Positions 42,829 to 58,500 of a DNA stretch of 64,000 nucleotides are shown here, piece after piece. Where the stretch lies: contig NC_050104.1 of NCBI RefSeq assembly GCF_902167145.1, positions 1,240,001-1,304,000 of the forward strand. The letters are read 5' to 3'. Position 1 is the first letter of the stretch. Every line of letters begins with the position of its first letter. The translations under genes were made by a program, and so were the position numbers. The notes under the pieces were generated by a model that worked only from the letters and a program-made list of their open reading frames with translations, did not search any database and was not told where the DNA came from. This DNA comes from Zea mays (lineage: Eukaryota > Streptophyta > Magnoliopsida > Poales > Poaceae).

Positions 42829-45800
42829 CGGCCATTGATCATCGACCAGAGGCAAGTACACTTCATCCCACGTATGTTTTCTTGCCATAGATCACATTCT
42901 TGGATTTTTTATGGAAACCATTTCTTGGTCAAAAATCCGAATGTGTTAGCCTTCGGTACTATTGAAAATGGTCGTTCATGGCTATTTTTGACCAAAATGG
43001 GTGTTGTGTGGCCATTTATCATCGGCTAGAGGCTTGTACACCTCACCCCACATATGTTTCCTTGCAAAAGATCTCATTCTTGGATTTCTGGTTGAGACCA
43101 TTTCCTTGTCAAAAATCCGTTGGAGTTAGCCTTCGGTATTATTGAAAATGGTCGTTCATGGCTATTTCCGACTAAAATGGGGGTTGTGTGGCCATTTATC
43201 ATCGACCAGAGGCTCGTACACCTCACCCCACATATGTTTCCTTGCCATAGATCGCATTCTTGGATTTCTGGTGGAGACCATTTCTTGGTCAAAAATCTGT
43301 ACGTGTTAGCCTTCGCTATTATTGAAAATGTTCATTCATGGCTACTTTTGCCAAAAATGGGGGTTGTGTGGCCATGGATCATCGACTAGAGTCTCATCAA
43401 CCTCACCCCACATATGTTTCCTTGCCATAGATTACATTCTTTGATTTCTGGTGGAGACCATTTCTTGGTCAAAAATCCGAATGTGTTAGCCTTCGGTACT
43501 ATTGAAAATGGTCGTTCATGGCTATTTTCGACAAAAATGGGGGTTGTGTGGCCATTGATATTCGATCAGAGGCTCATACACCTCACTACACATATGTTTC
43601 CTTGCCATAGATCACATTCTTGGGTTTATGGTGGAGACCATTTCTTGGTTAAAAATCCGTAGGTGTTAGCCTTCAGTGTCATTGAAAATGGTCGTTCATG
43701 GCTATTTTCGACAAAAATGGGGGTTGTGTGCCATTGATCATCGACCAGAGGCTCATACACCTCACTCCACATATGTTTCCTTTCCATAGATCACATTCTT
43801 GGATTTCTGGTGGAGACCATTTCTTGGTCAAACATCCGTAGGTGTTAGCCTTCGGTATTATTGAAAATGGTCGTTCATGGCTATTTTCGACAAAAACGGG
43901 GGTTGTGTGGCCATTGATCATTGACCAGAGGCTCATACACCTCACCCCACATATGTTTCCTTGCCATAGATCACATTCTTGGATTACTAGTGGATACCAT
44001 TTCTTGGTCAAAAATCCGTAGGCGTTAGCCTTCGGTATTATTGAAAATGGTCGTTCATGGCTATTTTCATCAAAAATGGGGGTTGTGTGGACATTTATCA
44101 TCGACCAGAGCCTCGTACACCTCACCCCACATATGTTTCCTTGCCATAGAACACATTCTTGGATTTCTGGTGGAGACCATTTCTTGGTCAAAAATTCGTA
44201 CGTGTTAGCCTTCGGTATTATTGAAAATGGTCGTTCATGGCTATTTTCGGCAAAATGGGGGATGTGTGGCAATTGATCATCGACCAGAGGCTCGTACACC
44301 TCACCCCACATATGTTTCCTTTCCATGGATCACATTCTTGGATATTTGGTGGAGACCATTTCTAGGGCAAAAATCCGAATGTGTTAGCCTTCGGTATTAT
44401 TGAAAATGGTCATTCATCGCTATTTTTGACAAAAATGGGGGTTGTGTGGCCATTGATCTTCGACCAAAGGCTCATACACCCCACTACACATATGTTTCGT
44501 TCCCATAGATCACATTCTTGGATTTATGGTGGAGACCATTTCTTGGTCAAAAATTCGTAGGTGTTAGCCTTCAGTGTCATTGAAAATAGTCATTCATGGC
44601 TATTTTCGACAAAAATGGGGGTTTTGTGGCCATTGATCATCGAGCAGAGGCTCGTACACTTCACCCCACATATGTTTTCTTGCCATAGATCACATTCTTG
44701 GATTTTTGGTGGAGATCATTTCTAGGTCAAAAATCCGTTGGTGTTAGCCTTCGGTATTATTGAAAATGGTCGTTCATGGCTATTTTCGACTAAAATGGCG
44801 GTTGTGTGGCCATTTAACATCGACCAGGGGCTTGTACACCTCACCCCACATATGTTTCCTTGCCATAGATCACATTCTTGGATTTCTGGTGGAGACCATT
44901 TCTTGGTCAAAAATCCGTACGTGTTAGCCTTTGGTATTATTGAAAATGGTCATTCATGGCTATTTTCGACAAAAATGGGGTTGTTTGGCCATTGATCATC
45001 GACCAGAGGATCGTAAACCTCACCCCACATATGTTTCCTTGTCGTAGATCACATTCTTTGATTTCTAGTGGAGACCATTTCTTGGTCAAAAATCCGAATG
45101 TGTTAGCCTTCGGTACTATTGAAAATGGTCGTTCATGGCTATTTTTGACAAAAATGGGGGTTGTGTGACCATTGATATTCGACCAGAGGCTCATACACCT
45201 CACCCCACATATGTTTCCTTGCCATAGCTCACATTCTTGGATTTCTGGTGGAGACCATTTCTTGGTCAAAAATCCGTAGGTGTTAGCCTTCAATGTCATT
45301 GAAAATGGTCGTTCATGGCTATTTTCGACAAAAATGGGGGTTGTGTGGCCATTGATCATCGACCAGAGGCTCGTACACCTAACCCCACATATGTTTCCTT
45401 GCCATAGATCACATTCTTTGATTTCTAGTGGAGACCTTTTCTTGGTCAAAAATCCGTAGGTGTTAGACTTCGGTATTATTGAAAATGCTCGTTCATGGCT
45501 ATTTTTGACAAAAATGGGGGTTGTGTGGCCATTGATCATCGACCAGAGGTTCATACACCTCACCCCACATATGTTTCCTTGCCGTAGATCACATTCTCGG
45601 ATTTCTAGTGGAGGCCGTTTCTTGGTCAAAAATTCGCAGGTGTTAGCCTTCGTTATTATTGAAAATGGTCGTTCATGGCTATTTTTCATCAAAAATGGGG
45701 GTTGTGGCCATTCATCATCGACCAGAGGCTCGTACACCTCACCCCACATATGTTTCCTTGCCATAGATCACATTCTTGGATTTCTGGTGGAGACCATTTC

Positions 45801-46779
45801 TTGGGCAAAAATCCGAATGTGTTAGCCTTCGGTATTATTGAAAATGGTCATTCATGGCTATTTTCGATAAAAATGGGGGTTGTGTGGCCATTGATCTTCG
45901 ACAAGAAGCTCATACACCTCACTACACATATGTTTCCTTGCCATAGATCACATTCTTGGATTTATAGTGGAGTTCATTTCTTGGTCAAAAATTCGTAGGT
46001 GTTAGCCTTCAGTGTCATTGAAAATGGTCGTTCATGGCTATTTTCGACAAAAATGGGGGTTGTGTGGCCATTGATCATCGACCAGAGGTTGTACACGTCA
46101 CCCCACATATGTTTTCTTGCCATAGATCACAATCTTGGATTTCCGATGGAGACCATTTCTTGGTCAAAAATCCGTTGGTGTTAGCCTTCGGTATTATTGA
46201 AAATGGTCGTTCATGGCTATTTTTGACTAAAATGGGGGTTGTGTGGCCATTCGTCATCGACCAGAGGCTCGTACACCTCACCCCACATATGTTTCCTTGC
46301 CATAGATCACATTCTTGGATTTCTAAGTGGAGACCATTTCTTGGTCAAAAATCCATACGTGTTAGCCTTCGGTATTATTGAAAATGGTCATTCATGGCTA
46401 TTTTCGACAAAAATGGGGGTTGTGTGGCCATTGATCATCGACCAGAGGCTCGTAAACCTCACCCCACATATGTTTTCTTGCCATAGATCGCATTCTTTGA
46501 TTTCTGGTGGAGACCATTTCTTGGTCAAAAATCCATAGGTGTTAGCCTTCGGTATTATTGAAAATGGTCGTTCATGGCTATTTTTGACAAAAATGGGGGT
46601 TGTGTGGCCATTGATCATCGACCTGAGGCTCATACACCTCACCCCTCATATGTTTCCTTGCCATAGATCACATTCTTGGATTTCTGGTGGAGACCATTTC
46701 TTGGTCAAAAATTCGTAGGTGTTAGCCTTCGGTACTATTGAAAATGGTCGTTCATGGCTATTTTCGACAAAAATGCGGG

Positions 46780-49700
46780 TTGTTTGGCCGTTGATATTCG
46801 ACCAAAGGCTCATACACCTCAATACACATATGTTTCCTTCCCATAGATCACATTCTTGGATTTATGGTGGAGACCATTTCTTGGTCAAAATTCCATAGGT
46901 GTTAGCCTTCAGTGTCATTGAAAATGGTCGTTCATGGCTATTTTCGACAAAAATGGGGGTTGTGTGGCCATTGATCATCGACAAGAGGCTCGTACACCTC
47001 ACCCCACATATGTTTCCTTGCCATAGATCACATTCTTGGATTTCTGGTGGAGACCATATCTTGGTCAAAAATCCATAGGTGTTAGCCTTCGGTATTATTG
47101 AAAATGGTCGTTCATGGCTACTTTTGACAAAAATGGGGGTTGTGTGGCCATTGATCATCGACCTGAGGCTCATACACCTCACTCCACATATGTTTCCTTG
47201 CCATAGATCACATTCTTGGATTTCTGGTGGAGACCATTTCTTGGTCAAAAATTCGTAGGTGTTAGCCTTCGGTATTATTGAAAATGGTCATTCATGGCTA
47301 TTTTCATCAAAAATGGGGGTTGTGTGGCCATTTATCATCGACCAGAGGCTCGTACACCTCACCCCACATATGTTTCCTTGCCATAGATCACATTTTTGGA
47401 TTTCTGGTGGAGACCAATTCTTGGTCAAAAATTCATACGTGTTAGCCTTCAGTATTATTGAAAATGGTTGTTCATGGCTATTTTCGACAAAATGGGGGTT
47501 GTGTGGCCATTGATCATCGACCAGAGGCTCGTACACCTCACCCCACATATGTTTCCTTGCCATAGATCATATTCTTGGGGTTCTAGTGGAGACCATTTCT
47601 TGGGCAAAAATCCGAATGTGTTAGCCTTCGGTATTATTGAAAATGGTCATTCATGGCTATTTTCGACAAAAATGGGGGTTGTGTGGCCATTGATCTTCGA
47701 CCAGAGGCTCATACACCTCACTACACGTATGTTTCCTTGCCATAGATCACATTCTTGGATTTATGGTGGAGACAATTTCTTGGTCAAAAATGCATAGGTG
47801 TTAGCCTTTAGTGTCATTGAAAATGGTCGTTCATGGCTATTTTCGACAAAAATGGGGGTTGTGTGGCCATTGATCATCGACCAGAGGCTCGTACATTTTA
47901 CCCCACATATGTTTTATTAACATTGATCACATTCTTGGATTTCTGGTGGAGACCATTTTCTTGGTCAAGAATCCGTTGGTGTTAGCCTTTGGTATTATTG
48001 AAAATAATCGTTCATGGCTCTTTTCGTCTAAAATGGGGGTTGTGTGGCCATTTATCATCAACCAGAGGCTCGTACACCTCACACCACATATGTTTCCTTG
48101 CCATAGATCACATTCTTGGATTTCTGTTGGAGACCATTTCTTGGTCAAAAATTCGTACGTGTTAGCCTTCGGTATTATTGAAAATGGTCATTCATGGCTA
48201 TTTTCGACAAAAATGGGGGTTGTGTGGCCATTGATCATCGACGAGAGGCTCGTAAAGCTCACCCCACATATGTTTGCTTGCCATAGATCACATTCTTTGA
48301 TTTCTGGTGGAGACCATTTCTTGGTCAAAAATCCGAATGTGTTAGCCTTCGGTAGTATTGAAAATGGTCGTTCATGGCTATTTTCGACAAAAATGGGGGT
48401 TGTGTGGCCATTGATATTCGACCAGAGGCTCATACACCTCACTACACATATGTTTCCTTGCCATAGATCACATTCTTGGATTTATGGTGGAGACCATTTC
48501 TTGGTCAAATATCCGTAGGTGTTAGCCTTCAGTGTCCTTGAAAATGGTCGTTCATGGCTATTTTCGACAAATATGGGGGTTGTGTGGCCATTGATCATCG
48601 ACCAGATTCTCGTACACCTCACCCCACATATGTTTCCTTGCCATAGATCACATTCTTGGATTTCTGGTGGAGACCATTTCTTGGGCAAAAATCCGAATGT
48701 GTTAGCCTTCGGTATTATTGAAAATGGTCATTCATGGCTATTTTCGACAAAAATGGGGGTTGTGTGGCCATTGATCTTCGACCAGAGGCTCATACACCTC
48801 AGTACACATATGTTTCCTTGCCATAGATCACATTCTTGGATTTATGGTGGAGACCATTTCTTGGTCAAAAATCCATAGGTGTTAGCCTTCAGTGTCATTG
48901 AAAATGGTCGTTCATGGCTATTTTCGACAAAATGGGGGTTGTTTGGCCGTTGATATTCGACCAAAGGCTCATACACCTCAATACACATATTTTTCCTTCC
49001 CATAGATCACATTCTTGGATTTATGGTGGAGACCATTTCTTGGTCAAAATTCCGTAGGTGTTAGCCTTCAGTGTCATTGAAAATGGTCATTCATGGCTAT
49101 TTTCGACAAAAATGGGGGTTGTGTGGCCATTGATCATCGACAAGAGGCTCGTACACCTCACCACTCATATTTTTCCTTGCCATAGATCACATTCTTGGAT
49201 TTCTGGTGCAGACCATTTCTTGGTCAAAAATCCATAGGTGTTAGCCTTCGGTATTATTGAAAATGGTCGTTCATGGCTATTTTTGACAAAAATGGGGGTT
49301 GTGTGGCCATTGATCATCGACCTGAGGCTCATACACCTCACCCCACATATGTTTCCTTGCCATAGATCACATTCTTGGATTTCTGGTGGAGACCATTTCT
49401 TGGTCAAAAATCCGTAGGTGTTAGCCTTCGGTATTATTGAAAATGGTCATTCATGGCTATTTTCATCAAAAATGGGGGTTGTGTGGCCATTTATCATCGA
49501 CCAGAGGCTCGTACACCTCACCCCACATATGTTTCCTTGCCATAGATCACATTTTCGGATTTCTAGTGGAGACCAATTCATGGTCAAAAATTCGTACGTG
49601 TTAGCCTTCAGTATTATTGAAAATGGTCGTTCATGCGTATTTTCGACAAAATGGGGGTTGTGTGGCCATTGATCATCGACCAGAGGCTCGAACACCTCAC

Positions 49701-52500
49701 CCCACATATGTTTCCTTGCCATAGATCACATTCTTGGGTTTCTAGTGGAGACCATTTCTTGGGCAAAAATCCGAATGTGTTAGCCTTCGGTATTATTGAA
49801 AATGGTCATTCATGGCTATTTTCGACAAAAATGGGGGTTGTGTGGCCATTGATCTTCGACCAGAGGCTCATACACCTCACTACACATATGTTTCCTTGCC
49901 ATAGATCACATTCTTGGATTTATGGTGGAGACAATTTCTTGGTCAAAAATCCATAGGTGTTAGCCTTCAGTGTCATTGAAAATGGTCGTTCATGGCTATT
50001 TTCGACAAAAATGGGGGTTGTGTGGCCATTGATCATCGACCAGAGGCTCGTACACTTTACCCCACATATGTTTTCTTAACTTTGATCACATTCTTGGATT
50101 TCTAGTGGAGACCATTTCTTGGTCAAGAATCCGTTGGTGTTAGCCTTCGGTATTATTGAAAATAATCGTTCATGGCTCTTTTCGTCTAAAATGGGGGTTG
50201 TGTGGCCATTTATCATCGACCAGAGGCTCGTACACCTCACCCCACATATGTTTCCTTGCCATAGATCACATTCTTGGATTTCTGGTGGAGACCATTTCTT
50301 GGTCAAAAATTCGTACGTGTTAGCCTTCGGTATTATTGAAAATGGTCATTCATGGCTATTTTCGACAAAAATGGGGGTTGTGTGGCCATTGATCATCGAC
50401 GAGAGGCTCGTAAAGCTCAACCCACATATGTTTGATTGCCATAGATCACATTCTTTGATTTCTGGTGGAGACCATTTCTTGGTCAAAAATCCGAATGTGT
50501 TAGCCTTCGGTAGTATTGAAAATGGTCGTTCATGGCTATTTTCGACAAAAATGGGGGTTGTGTGGCCATTGATATTCGACCAGAGGCTCATACACCTCAC
50601 TACACATATGTTTCCTTGCCATAGATCACATTCTTGGATTTATGGTGGAGACCATTTCTTGGTCAAATATCCGTAGGTGTTAGCCTTCAGTGTCCTTGAA
50701 AATGGTCGTTCATGGCTATTTTCGACAAATATGGGGGTTGTGTGGCCATTGATCATCGACCAGATTCTCGTACACCTCACCCCACATATGTTTCCTTGCC
50801 ATAGATCACATTCTTGGATTTCTGGTGGAGACCATTTCTTGGGCAAAAATCCGAATGTGTTAGCCTTCGGTATTATTGAAAATGGTCATTCATGGCTATT
50901 TTCGACAAAAATGGGGGTTGTGTGGCCATTGATCTTCGACCAGAGGCTCATACACCTCACTACACATATGTTTCCTTGCCATAGATCACATTCTTGGATT
51001 TATGGTGGAGACCATTTCTTGGTCAAAAATCCATAGGTGTTAGCCTTCAGTGTCATTGAAAATGGTCGTTCATGGCTATTTTTGACAAAAATGGGGGTTG
51101 TGTGGCCATTGATCATCGACAAGAGGCTCGTACACCTTACCCCACATATGTTTCCTTGCCATAGATCACATTCTTGGATTTCTGGTGGAGACCATTTCTT
51201 GGTCAAAAATCCATAGGTGTTAGCCTTCGGTATTATTGAAAATGGTCGTTCATGGCTATTTTTGACAAAAATGGGGGTTGTGTGGCCATTGATCATCGAC
51301 CTGAGGCTCATACACCTCACCCCACATATGTTTCCTTGCCATAGATCACATTCTTGGATTTCTGGTGGAGACCATTTCTTTGTCAAAAATCCGTAGGTGT
51401 TAGCCTTCGGTATTATTGAAAATGGTCATTCATGGCTATTTTCATCAAAAATGGGGGTTGTGTGGCCATTTATCATCGACCAGAGGCTCGTACACCTCAC
51501 CCCACATATGTTTCCTTGCCATAGATCACATTTTTGGATTTCTGGTGGAGACCAATTCTTGGTCAAAAATTCGTACGTGTTAGCCTTCAGTATTATTGAA
51601 AATGGTCGTTCATGGCTATTTTCGACAAAATGGGGGTTGTGTGGCCATTGATCTTCGACCAAAGGCTCGTACACCTCACCACACATATGTTTCCTTGCCA
51701 TAGATCACATTCTTGGGTTTCTAGTGGAGACCATTTCTTGGGCAAAAATCCGAATGTGTTAGCCTTCAGTATTATTGAAAATGGTCATTCATGGCTATTT
51801 TCGACAAAAATGGGGGTTGTGTGGCCATTGATCATCGACGAGAGGCTCGTAAAGCTCAACCCACTTATGTTTGATTGCCATAGATGACATTCTTTGATTT
51901 CTGGTGGAGACCATTTCTTGGTCAAGAATCCGTTGGTGTTAGCCTTCGGTATTATTGAAAATAATCGTTCATGGCTCTTTTCGTCTAAAATGGGGGTTGT
52001 GTGGCCATTTATCATCGACCAGAGGCTCGTACACCTCACCCCACATATGTTTCCTTGCCATAGATCACATTCTTGGATTTCTGGTGGAGACCATTTCTTG
52101 GTCAAAAATTCGTACGTGTTAGCCTTCGGTATTATTGAAAATGGTCATTCATGGCTATTTTCGACAAAAATGGGGGTTGTGTGGCCATTGATCATCGACG
52201 AGAGGCTCGTAAAGCTCAACCCACATATGTTTGCTTGCCATAGATCACATTCTTTGATTTCTGGTGGAGACCATTTCTTGGTCAAAAATCTGAATGTGTT
52301 AGCCTTCGGTAGTATTGAAAATGGTCGTTCATGGCTATTTTCGACAAAAATGGGGGTTGTGTGGCCATTGATATTCGACCAGAGGCTCATACACCTCACT
52401 ACACATATGTTTCCTTGCCATAGATCACATTCTTGGATTTATGGTGGAGACCATTTCTTGGTCAAATATCCGTAGGTGTTAGCCTTCATTGTCCTTGAAA
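46780..52500 (+). repeat. Higher-order repeat of knob180, 12 monomers (about 2159 bp)
   Basis: A private variant TGTTTGGCCGTTGATATTCG occurs at 46781 and 48940 (2159 bp apart). CAAGAGGCTCGTAC occurs at about 46981, 49140 and 51119 (2159, then 1979, one monomer fewer). GATCTTCG recurs at 47692, 48773, 49851 and 50931, about 1080 bp apart, so each 12-mer contains two related 6-mers. A third copy from about 51.1 kb has lost further monomers. Confidence 0.85.
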
Positions 52501-55500
52501 ATGGTCGTTCATGGCTATTTTCGACAAATATGGGGGTTGTGTGGCCATTGATCATCGACTAGATTCTCGTACACCTCACCCCACATATATTTCCTTGTCA
52601 TAGATCACATTCTTGGATTTCTGGTGGAGACCATTTCTTGGGCAAAAATCTGAATGTGTTAGCCTTCGGTATTATTGAAAATGGTCATTCATGGCTATTT
52701 TCGACAAAAATGGGGGTTGTGTGGCCATTGATCTTCGACCAGAGGCTCATACACCTCACTACACATATGTTTCCTTGCCATAGATCACATTCTTGGATTT
52801 ATGGTGGAGACCATTTCTTGGTCAAAAATCCATAGGTGTTAGCCTTCAGTGTCATTGAAAATGGTCGTTCATGGCTATTTTCGACAAAAATGGGCGTTGT
52901 GTGGCCATTGATCATCAACCAGAGGCTGATACACTTCACCCCACATATATTTTCTTGCCAAATATCACATTCTTGGATTTCTGGTGGAGACCATTTCTTG
53001 GTCAGAAATCCGTTGGTGTTAGCCTTTGGTATTATTGAAAAATGGTCGTTCATGGCTATTTTTTGACTAAAATGGGGGTTGTGTGGCCATTTATCATCGA
53101 CCAGAGGCTCATACACCTCACCCCACATAAGTTTCCTTGCTATAGATAACATTCTTGGATTTCTGGTGGAGTCCATTTCTTGGTCAAAAATCCGTACGTG
53201 TTAGCCTTCGGTATTACTGAAAATGGTCATTCATGGCTATTTTCGACAAAAATGGGGGTTGTGTAGCCATTGATCATCAACTAGAGGCTCGTAAACCTCA
53301 CCCCACATATGTTTGCTTGCCATAGATCACATTCTTTGATTTCTGGTGGAGACCATTTCTTGGTCAAAAATCCGAATGTGTTAGCCTTCGGTACTATTGA
53401 AAATGGTCGTTCATGGCTATTTTCGACAAAAATGGGGGTTGTGTGGCCATTGATATTCGACCAGAGGCTCATACACCTCACCCCACATATGTTTGCTTGC
53501 CATAGATCACATTCTTTGATTTCTGGTGGAGACCATTTCTTGGTCAAAATTCCGTAGGTGTTAGCCTTCAGTGTCATTGAAAATGGTCGTTCATGGCTAT
53601 TTTCGACAAAAATGGGGGTTGTGTGGCCATTGATATTCGACCAGAGGCTCGTACACCTCACTACACATATGTTTCCTTGCCATAGATCACATTCTTGGAT
53701 TTATGGTGGAGACCATTTCTTGGTCAAAAATCCGTAGGTGCTAGCCTTCGGTGTCATTGAAAATGGTGGTTCATGGCTATTTTCGACAAAAATGGGGGTT
53801 GCGTGGCCATTGATCATCGACCAGAGGCTCGTACACCTCACCCCACATATGTTTCCTTGCCATAGATCACATTCTTGGATTTCTGGTGGAGACCATTTCT
53901 TGGGAAAAAATCCATACGTGTTAGCCTTCGGTATTATTGAAAATGGTCGTTGATGGCTATTTTCGACAAAAATGGGGGTTGTGTGGCCATTGATCTTCGA
54001 CCAGAGGCCCATACACCTCACCCCACATATGTTTCCTTGCCAAAGATCACATTCTTGGATTTATGGTGGAGACCATTTCTTGGTCAAAAATCCATAGGTG
54101 TTAGCCTTCAGTGTCATTGAAAATGGTCGTTCATGGCTATTTTCGACAAAAATGGGGGTTGTGTGTCCATTGATCATCGACCAAAGGCTCGTACACCTCA
54201 CCCCACATATGTTTCCTTGCCATAGATCACATTTTAGATTTCTGGTGGAGACCATTTCTTGGTAAGAAATCCGTAGGTGTTAGCCTTCGGTATTATTGAA
54301 AATGGTCGTTCATGGCTATTTTCGAATAAAATGGGGGTTGTGTGGCCATTGATCATCGTCCAGAGGCTCATACACCTCACCCCACGTATGTTTCCTTGCC
54401 ATAGATCACATTCTTGGATATCTGGTGGAGACCATTTCTTGGTCAAAAATCCGAAGCTGTTAGCCTTTGGTGTTATTGAAAATGGTCGTTCATGGCTATT
54501 TTCATCAAAAATGGGGGTTGTGTGGCCATTTATCTTTGACCAGAGGCTCGTACACCTCACCCCACATGTTTCCTTGCCATTGATCACATTCTTTGATTTC
54601 TGGTGGAGACCATTTCTTGGTCAAAAATCCGAATGTGTTAGCCTTTGGTACTATTGAAAATGGTCGTTCATGGCTATTTTCGACAAAAATGGGGGTTGTG
54701 TGGCCATTGATCATCGACCAGAGGCTCGTACACCTCACTACACATATGTTTCCTTGCCATAGATCACATTCTTGGATTTATGGTGGAGACCATTTCTTGG
54801 TCAAAAATCCGTAGGTGCTAGCCTTCGGTGTCATTGAAAATGGTGGTTCATGGCTATTCTCGACAAAAATGGGGGTTGTGTGGCCATTGATCATCGACCA
54901 GAGGCTCGTACACCTCACCCCACATATGTTTCCTTGCCATAGATCACATTCTTGGATTTCTGGTGGAGACCATTTCTTGGGAAAAAATCTGAATGTGTTA
55001 GCCTTCGGTATTATTGAAAATGGTCATTCATGGCTATTTTCGACAAAAATGGGGGTTGTGTGGGCATTGATCTTCGACCAGAGGCTCGTAAACCTTACCC
55101 CACATATGTTTCCTTGCCATATATCACATTCTTGGATTTCTGGTGGAGACCATTTCTTGGTCAAAATTCCGTAGGTGTTAGCCTTTAGTGTCATTGAAAA
55201 TGGTCGTTCATGGCTATTTTCGACAAAAATGGGGGTTGTGTGGCCATTGATCATCGACCAGAGACTCGTACACCTCGCCCCACATATGTTTCCTTGCCAT
55301 AGATCACATTCTCGCATTTCTGGTGGAGACCATTTATTGGTCAAAAATCCATACGTGTTAGCCTTCTGTATTATTGAAAATGGTTGTTGATCGCTATTTT
55401 AGAAAAAAATGGGCATTGTGTGGCCATTGATCATTGACCAGAGACCCATACACCTCACCTCACATATGTTTCCTTGCCATAGATCACATTCTTGGATTTC

Positions 55501-58500
55501 TGGTGGAGACCATTTCTTGGTCAAAAATCCGTACGTGTTAGCCTTCGGTATTATTGAAAATGGTCGTTCATGGCTATTTTCGACAAAAATGGGGGTTGTG
55601 TGGCCATTGATCATCGACCAGAGGCTCATAAACCTCACCCCACATATGTTTCCTTGCCATAGATCACATTCTTTGATTTCTGGTGGAGACCATTTTTGGT
55701 CAAAAATCCGAATGTGTTAGCCTTTGGTACTATTGAAAATGGTCGTTCATGGCTATTTTCGACAAAAATGGGGGTTGTGTGGCCATTGATATTCAACCAG
55801 AGGCTCATACACCTCACTACACATATGTTTCCTTGACATAGATCACATTCTTGGATTTATGGTGGAGACCATTTCTTGGTCAAAAATCCGTAGGTGCTAG
55901 CCTTCAGTGTCATTGAAAATGGTGGTTCATGGCTATTTTCGACAAAAATGGGGGTTGTGCGGCCATTGATCATCGACCAGAGGCTCGTACACCTCACCCC
56001 ACATATGTTTCCTTGTCATAGATCACATTCTTGGATTTCTGGTGGAGACCATTTCTTGGGCAAAAATCCGAATGTGTTAGCCTTCGGTATTATTGAAAAT
56101 GGTCATTCCTGGCTATTTTCGACAAAAATTGGGGTTGTGTGGCCAGTGATCTTCGACCAGAGGCTCATACACCTCACTACACATATGTTTCCTTGCCATA
56201 GATCACATTATTGGATTTATGGTGGAGACCATTTCTTGGTCAAAAATCCATAGGTGTTAGCCTTCAGTGTCATTGAAAATGGTCGTTCATGGCTATTTTC
56301 GACAAAAATGGGGGTTGTGTGGCCATTGATCATCGACCAGAGGCTCGTACACTTCACCCCACATATGTTTTCTTGCCATAGATCACATTCTTGGATTTCT
56401 GGTGGGGACCATTTCTTGGTCAGAAATCCGTTAGTGTTAGCCTTTGGTATTATTGAAAAATGGTCGTTCATGGATATTTTTGACTAAAATGGGGGGTTGT
56501 GTGGCCATTTATCATCAACCAGAGGTTCGTACACCTCACCCCACATATGTTTCCTTGCCATAGATCACATTCTTGGATTTTTGGTGGAGACCATTTCTTG
56601 GTCAAAAATCCGTAGGTGTTAGCCTTCGGTATTATTGAAAATGGTCGTTCATGGCTATTTTTGACAAAAATGGGGGTTGTGTGGCCATTGATCATCGACC
56701 AGAGGCTCGTACACCTCACCTCACATATGTTTCCTTGCCATAGATCACATTATCGGATTTCTGGTGGAGACCATTTCTTGGTCAAAAATCCATACGTGTT
56801 AGCCTTCGGTATTATTGAAAATGGGCGTAGTGTGGCCATTGATCAATGGCCAGAGGCCGATACACCTTACCCCACATATGTTTCCTTGCCATAGATCACA
56901 TTCTTCGATTTATGGTGGAGACCATTTCTTGGTCAAAAATCCGTAGGTGTTAGCCTTCACTGTCATTGAAAATGGTCGTTCATGGCTATTTTCGACAAAA
57001 ATGGGGGTTGTGTGGCCATTGATCATCGACCAGAGGCTCGTACACCTCACCCCACGTATGTTTCCTTGCCATAGATCACATTTTGAATTTCTGGTGGAGA
57101 ACATTTCTTGGTCAAAAATCCGTAGGTGTGATCCTTCGGTATTATTGAAAATGGTCGTTCATGGCTATTTTGATAAAAAATGGGGGTTGTGTGGCCATTT
57201 ATCATCGACCAGAGGCTCGTACACCTCACCTCACATATGTTTCCTTGCCATAAATCACATTCTTGGATTTATGGTGTAGACCATTTCTTGGTCAAAAATC
57301 CGTAAGTGTTAGCCTTCCGTGTCATTGAAAATGGTCGTTCATGGCTATTTTCGACAAAAATGGGGGTTGTGTGGCCATTGACCATCGACCAGAGGCTCGT
57401 ACACTTTACCCCACATATGTTTTCTTGCCATTGATCACATTTTTGGATTGTGTGGCCATTGATATTCGACTAGAGGCTCATACACCTCACTACAAATATG
57501 TTTCCTTGCCATAGATCACATTCTTGGATTTATGGTGGAGACCATTTCTTGGTCAAAAATCCGTGAGTGTTAGCCTTCAATGTCATTGAAAATGGTCGTT
57601 CATGGCTATTTTGGACAAAAATGGGGGTTGTGTGGCCATTGATCATCGACCATAGGCTCGTACACCTCACCCCACATATGTTTCCTTGCCATAGATCACA
57701 TTCTTGGATTTCTGGTGGAGACCATTTCTTGGGCAAAAATCTGAATGTGTTAGCCTTCGGTATTATTGAAAATGGTCATTCATGGCTATTTTCGAGAAAA
57801 ATGGGGGTTGTTTGGCCAATGATCTTCGACCAGAGGCTCATACACCTCACTACACATATGTTTCCTTGCCATAGATCACATTCTTGGATTTATGGTGGAG
57901 ACCATTTCTTGGTCAAAATTCAGTAGGTGTTAGCCTCCAGTGTCATTGAAAATGGACGTTCATGGCTATTTTCGACAAAAATGGGGGTTGTGTGGCCATT
58001 GATCATCGACCAGAGGCACGTACACCTCACCCCACATATGTTTCCTTGCCATAGATCGCATTCTCGGATTTCTGGTGGAGACCATTTCTTGGTCAAAAAT
58101 CCATACGTGTTAGCCTTCTGTATTATTGAAAATGGTCGTTGATCGCTATTTTAGACAAAAATGGGCGTTGTGTGGCCATTGATCATCGACCAGAGGCCCA
58201 TACACCTCACCCCACATATGTTTCCTTGCCATAGATCACATTCTTGGATTTATGGTGGAGACCATTTCTTGGTCAAAAATCCATAGGTGTTAGCCTTCAG
58301 TGTCATTGAAAATGGTCGTTCATGGCTATTTTCGACAAAAATGGGGGTTGTGTGGCCATTGATCATCGACCAGAGGCTCGTACACCTCACCCCACATATG
58401 TTTCCTTGCCATTGATCACATTTTGGATTTCTGGTGGAGAACATTTCTTGGTCAAAAATCCGTAGGTGTTAGCCTTCGGTATTATTGAAAATGGTCGTTC

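Noticed and set aside
44937..45764. Open frame of 275 codons on minus, and many 60-190-codon frames on both strands in the knob180 array
   Set aside because: The period is about 180 bp, a multiple of three, so a stop-free monomer frame repeats. The peptides are tandem repeats of one monomer translation and are broken by any indel; no start context or domain is seen.
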